From: a bacterium
GTDB taxonomy: Bacteria; Auribacterota; UBA3054; JAPLST01
DNA length: 58,411 bases
Reading direction: 5' to 3'
Assembly (NCBI GenBank): GCA_026417575.1
Contig: JAOACZ010000199.1
Location: 1 to 58,411 of the forward strand
The position numbers and the translations under genes are program-made. Of the stretch, positions 28,585-37,170 are shown in pieces. Every line of letters starts with the position of its first letter. Within the stretch, counting starts at the first letter, position 1. The notes beneath the pieces were generated by a model that saw nothing but the letters and a program-made list of their open reading frames with translations, ran no database searches and was not told the origin of the DNA.

Positions 28585-30120
28585 ATGAACGACCTCTCAC
28601 AGCCCACTGCACAAGGGACGGTTTGCCCCAGTTGTCATCGGTTCGTCGGTGCGTATGACCGCTGTCCCTTCTGCGGTACGGGTATTCCCAAGCGCATCCC
28701 TTTGCGTGTTGTACGGTCCCTGTCACTACTGGTGGCCATCGCAGGTCTTGTCTGCCTTCATCTGATGGCCATGTATCGCGACGTACCTACCGTCTCAATT
28801 GGCGCAATTTCACCAGCGATGAATTTTGGCTACAAGCGCGTGATTGCCCGTGTCAGCCAGCCATTGCGTTATTACCGAGACGGCGACAAAATCACCGGTT
28901 GTAGTTTTTTACTCGAGGATGACACAGGTGAGCTGCGCGTGCGTGCCTTTCGCCCGGTGGCAGAAGCCTTATACCACCGAGGGTTCACCCTGCGTAAGGG
29001 TGACCGTGTCAGCGTCACCGGGACGCTCCAAGTCTTGGAGGATACGCCACGTATGCTGCTACAATCGCCTGATCAACTAGAGATACTGGAACCCGCGGAG
29101 GTTCTCGATCTGGCATTAAGCGAGCTCGGGGGAACGCCAGAGAGTAGGCCCGTGCGTGTGAAAGCCGCTGTTGAACAAATTGTTCCACCGCGCTCCGAAC
29201 GTGCACCCTATCGCATTGTGTTGCGCGACGGCACTGGCACGGCTAATTTAGTCGTCTGGCCTCCTCAATTTTCCGAGATTCCGGAAGAGCACCGCCCTCT
29301 CCCGGGCAGCATTGTCGAAGTGCGCGCCACAGTCTCCACCTATCGAGGGGCCCCGCAACTCCAGCTCGATGACCCACGCGACTTTGTTCGTTTGGCCCTG
29401 GCTTCCGCTTCGGACGTGTCTGAGGTAGGCACGGCTCCCCCACTGACTCCCCTCGCGGACATTACCAGTGCCGACATCGGTCGGACTCTCCAAATCTCCG
29501 CCACTATCACTGACGTGCGCACGCCGGCGCCCGGTTCGCGTGCGCCATACATGGTCACCCTTCAAGATGGCAGTGCGCGTCACACACTCGTGTTCTGGAA
29601 AGATACCTATGACAAGTTAGCCAACCCCTCTGCATTAGTCCCTGGCAGCCGCGTTAATGCTCAAGTACAAGTGGGCGAGTTCCGCGGGCGCGTGCAATTG
29701 CAACTGCGCGACGCAAGTAAACTCTCACTTACCCCTGAAGTAGGCACACCCCCTGCTGCGCAACCTCCCAATCCAGCACAAGATTCAGCAAGTCGCCCGC
29801 AGCAGGCGTCACCCGCTCCGCCTGCCTCGCTCGACGCCGGTGCGCTCACGACGGCTTCGCTGGGCCAGCGGCTCACGATCCAGGGCCGCGTTGTTAGCTT
29901 CGCTGCCCCTACCTCCCCGCGTTCGCCCTATCGCCTCACGCTCCGTGGCGAAATGGGTGATGCTACGGTCGTCATTTGGGCACCTACGTGGCAGCAAATT
30001 CCTCCCAGCCAGCAACCTACGACCGGCATGCTGTTGCGCGTCTCAGGCGAGGTGGCAGAGTTCAAACAACAAAAAGAGTTGCGTGTCCGCCACGCCGCCG
30101 ACCTCCAGGAGGTCCGTTGA
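28585..30120 (+). CDS. Membrane-anchored zinc-ribbon protein with four OB folds
   Basis: The 511-residue protein starts with a zinc ribbon (CPSC...CPFCG, residues 14-36), then basic residues and one membrane helix (about 44-66). Because the positive residues precede the helix, the N-terminus should be cytoplasmic and the rest extracytoplasmic. Four OB-fold modules follow (about 72-165, 185-275, 300-385, 430-511). Each has the pattern of a D-x-T/S-G-x-A/L strand and a G-x-x-V/L-x-V-x-G/A-x-V strand, for example DDTGELRVRAF and GDRVSVTGTL. A Pro/Gln/Ala-rich linker precedes the fourth. Such OB arrays commonly bind single-stranded nucleic acid, but oligosaccharide or protein binding is possible. 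The start is the ATG at 28585; the upstream part of the ORF track overlaps the EEP gene in another frame. Confidence 0.8.
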   Translation: MNDLSQPTAQGTVCPSCHRFVGAYDRCPFCGTGIPKRIPLRVVRSLSLLVAIAGLVCLHLMAMYRDVPTVSIGAISPAMNFGYKRVIARVSQPLRYYRDGDKITGCSFLLEDDTGELRVRAFRPVAEALYHRGFTLRKGDRVSVTGTLQVLEDTPRMLLQSPDQLEILEPAEVLDLALSELGGTPESRPVRVKAAVEQIVPPRSERAPYRIVLRDGTGTANLVVWPPQFSEIPEEHRPLPGSIVEVRATVSTYRGAPQLQLDDPRDFVRLALASASDVSEVGTAPPLTPLADITSADIGRTLQISATITDVRTPAPGSRAPYMVTLQDGSARHTLVFWKDTYDKLANPSALVPGSRVNAQVQVGEFRGRVQLQLRDASKLSLTPEVGTPPAAQPPNPAQDSASRPQQASPAPPASLDAGALTTASLGQRLTIQGRVVSFAAPTSPRSPYRLTLRGEMGDATVVIWAPTWQQIPPSQQPTTGMLLRVSGEVAEFKQQKELRVRHAADLQEVR

Positions 30121-30121
30121 G

Positions 30122-31456
30122 GTGAGCCCGGTCATCCTCAAAGTCGCTCTTTCCGCAATTGCCGGCACACTGGCTTCTACGCTGGTTGGCTGCCTTCCTG
30201 CGCTGCACGTCTACAACGTTGCCATGCTCATGATCGTGTTTCACGAGCATGTCGCTCAGTCAGCCTGGGGGAGTGATCAATTTATCCTGATGCCGTTCTT
30301 GATGGGTTTGATCGTCGGCTGGGCTGTCCTCAACACCGTCCCCGCTGTGTTTCTCGGCGCGCCTGACGAAAGTGCGATGCTGATGGTCTTCCCAACCCAA
30401 AAGTACTTGATGCAGGGGCGTGGATACGAGGCCACAATGTTGTCCGGCCTTGGGGCACTAGGAGGTGCGATGGGCTTGCTGCTCGTGGCTCCGTTGTTGC
30501 CCACCCTTCTCCCCATCGCGCGGAACGTGCTCTCACCACACTTGTTCTGGCTTTTGGCGTTGATCATCGCCTACATGGTCATGTCCGAATTCCCGCGTGG
30601 GGGCGACCGTGGCCCTACGCCCTTGGCACGCTTTTGGGATGCATGGAAGTCCTTGCTGGCCGGCATCCTTACCCTCGTGCTCGCCGGTTGGCTCGGCTTT
30701 CTGCTCATGCGCCGCGCACCCATCGGCGTCACGTTTGAATTTTCCAAAATCATGCCCGCATTTGTCGGCCTCTTCGGCATTCCTTGGGTCTTGCAAAATA
30801 TTGCCTCGGGGACGGAAGTACCGCCGCAATACGTGCCACGCTCTGCAGACGCAACACCTTTTATTGCCTTTCGCGGGATAAGTGCGGGGTTTCTTGGTGG
30901 CTTCTTTGCCGCTTTCTTTCCCATTGTAACGGGCGGCATCGGTGGTCTCCTCGCCGGCCACGCCACTGCTCAGAATGACGAGCGCGCTTTCATAATCTCG
31001 CAAGGCGCCTCAAAATTTGTCTATTACGTAGGTGCTTTCTTGCTGTTCTTTGTGCCTGCCGCGAATTTGGCCCGTGGCGGCCTCGGCCATCTCGTGCGCA
31101 CGATGTACATTCCACGCACAATGGGCGAGTATTTGATGATTCTCGGCGCCATGGCACTCTCTAGCGGGCTGGCCTTTCTCCTTCTGGGAGTAATGGCACG
31201 GCTTATTATTTGGCTGATCCAACGGATCAACTACCGCTACCTCTCGTGGCTGACGCTTTTTATTATGCTTGGCTTAGTCTTCGCTATGACCGGTTGGGGC
31301 GGCCTGTTCATCACAGTGGTCAGTACAGCCATTGGACTTATACCAGTCGTGTTTCATGCGCGGCGAAGTCATTGTATGGGCGTACTCCTCTTACCAGTAA
31401 CGATCGAAATGGCTGGCTACGGCCCACAGCTGGCGCGCTTGATGGGTCTCACGTAA
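30122..31456 (+). CDS. TctA-family (COG1784-like) integral membrane protein
   Basis: The 444-residue protein is highly hydrophobic with roughly ten or more membrane helices. The pattern AGTLASTLVGCLPALHVYN near the N-terminus and its counterpart FFPIVTGGIGGLLAG...ISQGASKFVYYVGAFLLFF in the second half resemble the duplicated halves of the archaeal-type, single-gene TctA family rather than the three-component TctABC citrate importers. No TctB or TctC gene is present. The substrate is unknown. The start is a GTG at 30122 with AGGAGG nine bases upstream, one base after the OB-fold gene, so the two are likely translated together. This pairing suggests they share a job at the membrane. Confidence 0.75.
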   Translation: MSPVILKVALSAIAGTLASTLVGCLPALHVYNVAMLMIVFHEHVAQSAWGSDQFILMPFLMGLIVGWAVLNTVPAVFLGAPDESAMLMVFPTQKYLMQGRGYEATMLSGLGALGGAMGLLLVAPLLPTLLPIARNVLSPHLFWLLALIIAYMVMSEFPRGGDRGPTPLARFWDAWKSLLAGILTLVLAGWLGFLLMRRAPIGVTFEFSKIMPAFVGLFGIPWVLQNIASGTEVPPQYVPRSADATPFIAFRGISAGFLGGFFAAFFPIVTGGIGGLLAGHATAQNDERAFIISQGASKFVYYVGAFLLFFVPAANLARGGLGHLVRTMYIPRTMGEYLMILGAMALSSGLAFLLLGVMARLIIWLIQRINYRYLSWLTLFIMLGLVFAMTGWGGLFITVVSTAIGLIPVVFHARRSHCMGVLLLPVTIEMAGYGPQLARLMGLT

Positions 31457-31457
31457 C

Positions 31458-32531
31458 ATGAAAGGTTTTACGCATTTCATCTCTGCTACTGCCGTTGCTT
31501 CGTGCGTGCCCGGGGCGGCGCAGTACGCTATAGACCATACCTCGTTTATTCTCTTGTGGGGCGGTGTGTTTGGTCTTTTGCCGGATACGCTAGATTTTAA
31601 GTTCAACCGGTTCTTTTATAAGTTTGACACGCTCTACGAGCCGGCGCAAGAGCCTGATCCAGAGGAGATTGCGGCAGTTGTGGCCCGCCACATTGAGCGA
31701 GCGCAGGCAGAAAAGCGTGTGGTCACACTGCACCTCCACACGATCAAGCTCGGCGCAGACCTTTGGCGCCAATATCAGATCGCTTTTGACACCGAGCAAC
31801 AGCAGATACATGTCGAAATTGGCCCGATCGTTAACACGGGCAAAGTGCCCATTCCCGGAAGTGAGCCGCGCGAAAAGCACAGTGCGACGACGCCTGTGGC
31901 ATGCCGTTTCACGCAAAATTATGATACCGTCACCACGGTCTCCATCTTTAGCGGTCCTAGTTTCGCTTTTGTGCCAAAGCCTGAGGGGGTGGATGTGCAG
32001 TTCCTGCCCTGGCATCGCAGCTGGACCCATAGCCTCACCCTAGGTGCTCTGTTTGGCCTGATTGCCTGGGTGATTGCGGCTCTAGCCAGCGGTCACTGGC
32101 TGTACCCAGCGTGGATGTTTGGCACAGTAGTCACCTTGGGTTACTGGACCCACGTAGTCGAAGACCAATTCGGTTTCATGGGCAGCAACCTTCTCTTCCC
32201 CCTGACAAAGGAACGTACGCCCGGGTTTCACACTATGCGAGCTATGGATCCTTTGCCAAACTTTATGACCTGTTGGTTATCCGTCGCCCTCTTATTTTGG
32301 AATCTTTCGCGGACGACTTCGTCATTTCCACAGGTGGAGCTGAGTGGCTGGGCTTACGTGCTGTACGCTGTAATCATCCCCGTGGCACTGATGTTATTTG
32401 GACGCGCGTTAATGCGGCCTGCCGAGCCACAACCAGCGGTCACTGAAGCGCGTGTGCCGATGCCTTCCCCACCCCGCGCGGGCGCCCCGGCACCTCCAGA
32501 GGAAGACGAGGAAGACGAGGAGCCTTCGTAG
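31458..32531 (+). CDS. YdjM-like inner-membrane metal-dependent hydrolase (DUF457)
   Basis: The 357-residue protein shows the YdjM/DUF457 pattern: HFISATAVAS at the start, GLLPDTLDFK (the GLLPDxD motif), HRSWTHSL and THVVEDQFG, which together give the His/Asp residues expected for a metal site. Several membrane helices lie between and after these motifs. A soluble insertion (about 55-180) separates the first and second motif blocks. The C-terminus is a Pro-rich and strongly acidic tail (EEDEEDEEPS). The reaction is not known for most family members; related proteins include membrane phosphohydrolase-like enzymes. It starts one base after the TctA-like gene and ends the cluster. Confidence 0.8.
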   Translation: MKGFTHFISATAVASCVPGAAQYAIDHTSFILLWGGVFGLLPDTLDFKFNRFFYKFDTLYEPAQEPDPEEIAAVVARHIERAQAEKRVVTLHLHTIKLGADLWRQYQIAFDTEQQQIHVEIGPIVNTGKVPIPGSEPREKHSATTPVACRFTQNYDTVTTVSIFSGPSFAFVPKPEGVDVQFLPWHRSWTHSLTLGALFGLIAWVIAALASGHWLYPAWMFGTVVTLGYWTHVVEDQFGFMGSNLLFPLTKERTPGFHTMRAMDPLPNFMTCWLSVALLFWNLSRTTSSFPQVELSGWAYVLYAVIIPVALMLFGRALMRPAEPQPAVTEARVPMPSPPRAGAPAPPEEDEEDEEPS

Positions 32532-33080
32532 TCGCTCTCCTTTCTCACCTTGCAGCGTAATCACGGGGGCTTTCATCAATCGTGACTTTGTCTTGATTGT
32601 TCACGGCGTAGTCCGCCGGTGAAAGTGCGTCGGTTACGTTGTGCGCTGAGAGACTCCCGGCCATGCCAACATCTCGCAGACGCTATCCATGTTCTTAGAA
32701 TCAGTGCGTCCGGTAGCTGCTCTACGCATCGCGCGAAGCAGCAGCGCGCCTAGCGATATCCCAGAGGTATGTGATCGCCTTCATCAAGACGGAGCTGTCG
32801 AGGTTTCAAGTGAAGTCACATGTTGACTATCTCAGCGATGCTCACACCCAGGAATCAGAAAACGAGATGCTGAACCGGTAAATACACCGAAAGGTGTGCG
32901 GCGCAAAATTTACCCCCTCCCGCAGTGCAAACGGAATTCTATAAGAGTGACACGTAGGCACAGCGCAGGTTCAGAGTAGCTTGTCAGTGGAGCGGCCCCC
33001 ACCAGGCGCAAGGCACACGGACGCGTTTGCTATCATCGTGCTTGCATGCCGACTCCGCCACAACGCTGTAAATCACAAAC
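32532..33080. other. Intergenic region after the nuclease/permease cluster
   Basis: About 550 bases without a convincing gene separate the YdjM-like stop from the next promoter. I found no intrinsic terminator with a T-run, no tRNA and no clear repeat. Confidence 0.4.
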
Positions 33081-33109
33081 TGGACAGGAAATGCTTCTTT
33101 TGCTATAAT
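33081..33109 (+). promoter_or_regulatory. Promoter of the LeuA-like gene, hisD and def
   Basis: The -35 box TGGACA (33081-33086) is 17 bases from an extended, perfect -10 box TGC-TATAAT (TATAAT at 33104-33109). It is the best match to consensus in the window. The first ATG (33117) lies only seven bases downstream of the -10 box. Confidence 0.7.
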
Positions 33110-33161
33110 TTTTGAAATGAAACGCAGCATGCCATGCACGGGGGGACGCAGGAGGCGTGGC

Positions 33162-35099
33162 ATGAAACATGAGCCCAAGGGAAACCACATGAACCCATTG
33201 GAACGGAAAAGGAAAACATTCCTTGGCAAGCCACGCTACGCGCTGCAGGACGTCAAGGAGCCGAACTTGTACCGCGAGTACTTTAGTTATCGCGACGTAC
33301 CACGTGTTCCTTTCGACTGGCATCGCGTCCCAATGGCACTGCCGGAAGATATTTTCATCACGGATACGACGTTCCGTGATGGGCAACAGGCGCGTGAACC
33401 TTTTACGCCAAAACAGATTGCTGAGTTGTACACCTTCTTGCACAGGCTTGGCGGTCGCAAAGGGTTGATCCGGCAGTGCGAGTTTTTCCTTTACACTCCG
33501 CGCGACCGCGAAGCAGTTGAAAAATGTCGTGCACTGGGGTACGAATACCCCGAAATTACCGGCTGGATTCGCGCCAATCCAAATGACTTCAAGTTGGTGA
33601 AAGAGATGGAGCTGGACGAAACAGGCATTTTGACGTCTGTGTCTGATTACCACATTTTTCACAAGTTGAAGTGGACACGCGCGCAAGCGCTGGACAACTA
33701 CTTGGGCATTGTGAAGGCAGCGCTCGCCGCAGGGGTAACTCCTCGTTGTCATTTCGAGGATATCACCCGGGCGGACGTTTATGGGTTTGCGCTACCTTTT
33801 GCGCAGGCGCTGCGCGAATTGGCCGACGAGGCGCGCTGCAAAATCAAAATCCGTTTATGCGACACACTCGGGTTCGGCGTGCCGTATGCTGAGGCCGCCG
33901 TACCGCGCTCGGTGCCTAAATTGATCTGGTTGTTCCACAACGAAGCAGGTTTCCCTTCGGATTGGCTTGAGTGGCACGGACACAATGATTTTTACAAGGT
34001 CCATATCAATAGCGTGACGGCATGGCTCTACGGCTGTGCTGCGGTTAACTCCACCATGCTCGGCATCGGCGAGCGGACGGGTAATGCTCCTCTTGAAGCA
34101 CTAGTGATCGAATACCTCGCCTTGAAAGGACCAGATGCGAATATTGACACCACGGTAATTACCGAATATGCCGAGTACTTCAAACGCGAACTCGACATGG
34201 ATATTCCCCCGAATCAGCCGTTCGTAGGAGCTGAGTTCAATACGACGCGTGCGGGTATCCACGTGGACGGTGTGCTCAAAGATGAGGAGATCTACAACAT
34301 CTTCGACACCACGCGCCTGTTAAATCGCCCGCTCGGCGTGATCATCAGTGACAAGACCGGTGTCGCTGGCATCGCCTACTGGGTGAACAACTACCTGAAA
34401 TTAAGTGGCGAGCAGGCGGTCTCGAAGCGCCATCCGGGGATCGAAGCAATTCATCAGTGGATCATGGAGCAGTACGCACAAGGGCGCACCACCGCCATTT
34501 CCCATGAGGAGATGCTCGAACAAGCCAAACGTCACCTGCCGCAGCTGTTCCGCTCCGAGTTGGAAGAGGTCCGCGCACGCGCGCTGAAAGAATGCGAGAA
34601 GATTTTGCGCTGGGTCTCGGAAAACCGCAAAATTATCAGCATGGATCCTGAAGTGATCCAGCCGGTTATCGAAGACATTGTGCGCGAAAATCCGTTCATT
34701 CAGCGCATGTACGTGACCGATACCAAGGGAATCCAAATCACGGACAATGCCACTGATGATAGCTTGCGCAAACTTTACATCGAAGATCATGATACAAAAG
34801 GCACTGACAAGTCGGACCGTCCGTGGATTCGTAAAACAATTGCGAAGAAAAAGCTGCACATTTCAGATTTTTATACCTCGCGGATTACTCACAAGCTGTG
34901 CTTTTCGGCAGGCGTGCCGGTTCTCGATTACAAGGATAAGCTTGTCGGCGTCGTAGGTGCCGACCTCAACTTTGAAGCACTCGCACGCGACATTTTGGAT
35001 CAGAAGAGCTCCCCGGAGCCTTTGCCAGTCGTGACGCCTGTAGGTCGGCCGAAGCGTAGCTTGGGTGCGGAAGAGGCAAGAGCACGCCAGGTGAAGTGA
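33162..35099 (+). CDS. LeuA/homocitrate-synthase-family enzyme (Re-citrate synthase candidate) fused to a Cache-like domain
   Basis: The first ~480 residues are a DRE-TIM metallolyase of the isopropylmalate/homocitrate synthase family: DTTFRDGQQA (near 68) and a metal-site motif EWHGHNDFYK (near 272), with GIGERTGNAPLEALVIEYLAL. This set resembles the branch that includes the Re-face citrate synthase of strict anaerobes, which condenses acetyl-CoA with oxaloacetate; the substrate is not proven. The C-terminal ~130 residues (MYVTDTKGIQITD, DRPWIRKTIAKKKLHISDFY, GVVGADLNFEALA) look like a Cache/PDC sensor domain, usually extracytoplasmic, yet no membrane segment is present. The ATG at 33162 has AGGAGG six bases upstream. 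ATG 33117 abuts the promoter and would add 15 residues. Its stop overlaps the hisD start. Confidence 0.82.
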   Translation: MKHEPKGNHMNPLERKRKTFLGKPRYALQDVKEPNLYREYFSYRDVPRVPFDWHRVPMALPEDIFITDTTFRDGQQAREPFTPKQIAELYTFLHRLGGRKGLIRQCEFFLYTPRDREAVEKCRALGYEYPEITGWIRANPNDFKLVKEMELDETGILTSVSDYHIFHKLKWTRAQALDNYLGIVKAALAAGVTPRCHFEDITRADVYGFALPFAQALRELADEARCKIKIRLCDTLGFGVPYAEAAVPRSVPKLIWLFHNEAGFPSDWLEWHGHNDFYKVHINSVTAWLYGCAAVNSTMLGIGERTGNAPLEALVIEYLALKGPDANIDTTVITEYAEYFKRELDMDIPPNQPFVGAEFNTTRAGIHVDGVLKDEEIYNIFDTTRLLNRPLGVIISDKTGVAGIAYWVNNYLKLSGEQAVSKRHPGIEAIHQWIMEQYAQGRTTAISHEEMLEQAKRHLPQLFRSELEEVRARALKECEKILRWVSENRKIISMDPEVIQPVIEDIVRENPFIQRMYVTDTKGIQITDNATDDSLRKLYIEDHDTKGTDKSDRPWIRKTIAKKKLHISDFYTSRITHKLCFSAGVPVLDYKDKLVGVVGADLNFEALARDILDQKSSPEPLPVVTPVGRPKRSLGAEEARARQVK

Positions 35100-36385
35100 T
35101 GGAGCGATTCGAAGCAGGCAGCCCAGCGTGGGAAGCACACGTGCGTACGCGGCGGCGCGAGGTGGCCCCGCCTGAGGTGCGCGCAACGGTGGCCGAAATC
35201 ATTGCCGCGGTGCGCGCGCGGGGAGATGAAGCTCTCTGCGAACTAACGCGGCGCTTCGATGGTTGTACACTCACGCCAGCACACTTGCGCGTAACACAAG
35301 AGGAACTAGCCGCCGTCCCAAATGACCCTACGCTCGAAGCGGCTGTGCGCACGGCGATTACCCACGTGCGTGCGTTTCATGAGCGACAACGACGACGCGA
35401 ATGGCAGTGGTCAGATGCACCAGGTGGGGCGGTAGGGGAAATTGTGCGTCCTGTATCGCGCGCCGGTGTGTATGTGCCCGGGGGTACCGCCCCGCTTCTG
35501 TCTACGGTGATCATGACGGTGGTCCCAGCACAAGTGGCGGGCGTAGAACAAATCTGTGTCGTTACGCCGCCCGGCCCAGACGGCCATGTTAATTCCGGTA
35601 TTTTAGCAGCATGCCGCGCGTGCGGCGTAGAAGAGATTTATCGTGTGGGTGGTGCACAAGCCATTGCCGCGTTAGCCTTCGGCACCGCGACGATCCCCGC
35701 GGTAGAAGTCATCGCAGGCCCGGGTAATCGCTATGTGACAGAAGCAAAACGACAGGTGTTCGGTTACGTAGGGGTCGACCTGCTCGCTGGCCCGAGTGAG
35801 AGCATGATTGTAATGGACGATACTGCCGAACCAGCTCTAGTTGCAATCGATTTGCTTTCCCAGGCTGAACATCACGACAGTACGACGTACCTGGTGGGCT
35901 TGTCCGGCTTGGCGATAGATCGCGTAGAAACCCATCTCTACGCACTAGTGGAGAATCGGTTGCGTAGCGCTTCATTACGTCAGGCAGTTCAGCAGCGCCT
36001 TTTCGCCGTGCATGTGCGTTCACTCGAACACGCCGCGGAAGTCGTCAATGCCATCGCTCCGGAGCACTTGCAGATTATTACGCGTGACAACGAAACTATT
36101 CTGCAACACGTTCGCAATGCTGGCGCAATCTTTCTCGGCCCCTGGGCGCCGGTGCCTTTGGGAGACTTTGTCGCTGGGCCAAGTCATGTGCTTCCCACAG
36201 GAGGCGCGGCGCGCTTCGCGAGTGGCTTGGGTACCGACACCTTCCTGAAGCGCATTGCGATCATGGCCTGCACCGCTGCGCAGTTCGCCCCCCTCGCTCC
36301 AGTGATCGCCACCTTTGGGGACGCTGAGCAGTTGCCCGCTCACGCACTCACTGCCACCATGCGTACGCCCCTGCTGCCCGGATGA
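35099..36385 (+). CDS. hisD: Histidinol dehydrogenase
   Basis: HisD oxidises L-histidinol to L-histidine in two NAD-dependent steps, the last of histidine synthesis. The 428-residue protein has the family landmarks RPVSRAGVYVPGGTAPLLSTVIM, VGGAQAIAALAFGT, VIAGPGNRYVTEAKR, DLLAGPSESMIV, SQAEHHDSTTYLV (zinc-ligand His) and APEHLQI. The start is the ATG at 35099 overlapping the previous stop as TGATG; the ORF track's GTG at 35096 is less likely. It overlaps def by four bases (ATGA). Confidence 0.97.
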   Translation: MERFEAGSPAWEAHVRTRRREVAPPEVRATVAEIIAAVRARGDEALCELTRRFDGCTLTPAHLRVTQEELAAVPNDPTLEAAVRTAITHVRAFHERQRRREWQWSDAPGGAVGEIVRPVSRAGVYVPGGTAPLLSTVIMTVVPAQVAGVEQICVVTPPGPDGHVNSGILAACRACGVEEIYRVGGAQAIAALAFGTATIPAVEVIAGPGNRYVTEAKRQVFGYVGVDLLAGPSESMIVMDDTAEPALVAIDLLSQAEHHDSTTYLVGLSGLAIDRVETHLYALVENRLRSASLRQAVQQRLFAVHVRSLEHAAEVVNAIAPEHLQIITRDNETILQHVRNAGAIFLGPWAPVPLGDFVAGPSHVLPTGGAARFASGLGTDTFLKRIAIMACTAAQFAPLAPVIATFGDAEQLPAHALTATMRTPLLPG

Positions 36386-36870
36386 AGCTCACCTTACGCT
36401 ACGAGGGCGACCCTATCTTGCGCGCCAAAGCTACACCTGTGCGGGAAATTACCCCACGCGTTCGCCGTCTTGTGCAAGCAATGTTCGAAGTTATGTACGC
36501 CGCGCGTGGAATCGGCCTGGCCGCGCCACAGGTTGGGCACAGTTTGCGCATAATCGTGCTCGACTTGCAGGATAAAGGATTTCCGCCTTGTGCCCTCATC
36601 AACCCGGTGATTATTCAGCAAGAAGGAACTCAACTGAGCGAAGAAGGTTGCCTCAGTTGCCCTGGGCTTACCGCACGGGTGGAGCGGGCTGCGCGCGTGG
36701 TGGTCGAGTACCTCACGCTGGATGGCGCCACACGGCAAATTGTCGGAGAAAAACTGCTCGCGGCTGCGCTGCAGCATGAAATTGACCACCTCGATGGTAT
36801 CCTCTTCATCGACCGCCTCTCGCCAACCGAACGAGTCAAAGTCGAACGCCAGCGCCAACGCGTCTTGTAG
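36382..36870 (+). CDS. def: Peptide deformylase
   Basis: Peptide deformylase removes the formyl group from the initiator Met of new proteins, using Fe(II) or another metal. All three family motifs are intact in the 162-residue protein: GIGLAAPQVG (GxGxAAxQ), EEGCLSCPG (EGCLS, metal Cys) and LQHEIDHLDG (QHExDHLxG, two metal His and the catalytic Glu). Its start codon overlaps the hisD stop (ATGA), so translation is coupled. Confidence 0.97.
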   Translation: MKLTLRYEGDPILRAKATPVREITPRVRRLVQAMFEVMYAARGIGLAAPQVGHSLRIIVLDLQDKGFPPCALINPVIIQQEGTQLSEEGCLSCPGLTARVERAARVVVEYLTLDGATRQIVGEKLLAAALQHEIDHLDGILFIDRLSPTERVKVERQRQRVL

Positions 36871-37129
36871 GTCATGATGTCAGCCCCGCTAGGTCTCCCT
36901 ACACCCACGACCTGCACCAGCTCTTGAAACCAAGGGTCCGAATACCCGAAGGGTGTTCGAGAAAGATGATCACACCATGCAAATCTTCTTCTGGATACTA
37001 TGGTGCACGTTGATCAGACACATGGGAGGTCCGCGGCGAGCGAGTACAAATGATACAGTTGCACATCGCAGTGTCCATCCCGGCAAGCGCTCTTCATGCA
37101 GCGCATTCCACTTTTATCACTAAATTTGT
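36871..37129. other. Intergenic region with a GU-containing hairpin
   Basis: About 260 bases lie between def and the next promoter. They hold only the hairpin at 36939-36959; nothing else is recognised. Confidence 0.4.
36939..36959 (+). terminator. Hairpin downstream of def, weak terminator candidate
   Basis: CGAATACCC and GGGTGTTCG form a nine-base-pair stem with one G-U pair around a GAA loop. There is no T-run after it, so an intrinsic terminator is doubtful; it may stabilise the 3' end of the upstream mRNA. Confidence 0.35.
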
Positions 37130-37135
37130 TATAAT
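37127..37135 (+). promoter_or_regulatory. Extended -10 box before the Gfo/Idh/MocA operon
   Basis: TGT-TATAAT with TATAAT at 37130-37135 is an extended -10 element. The -35 position is weak. The leader to the ATG at 37171 is about 28 bases. It probably drives the long operon that follows. Confidence 0.5.
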
Positions 37136-37170
37136 ACGGCTCAGTTGGTAACGATTCAGTCAACGACATT

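Noticed and set aside
30122-31456. A classical tripartite tricarboxylate transporter
   Set aside because: No TctB- or TctC-like gene is adjacent, and the protein looks like the single-gene TctA type.
33117-33161. Fifteen extra N-terminal residues of the LeuA-like protein from ATG 33117
   Set aside because: The added residues (Arg-rich, low complexity) look non-conserved, and the ATG at 33162 has a strong AGGAGG. A leaderless start at 33117 remains possible.
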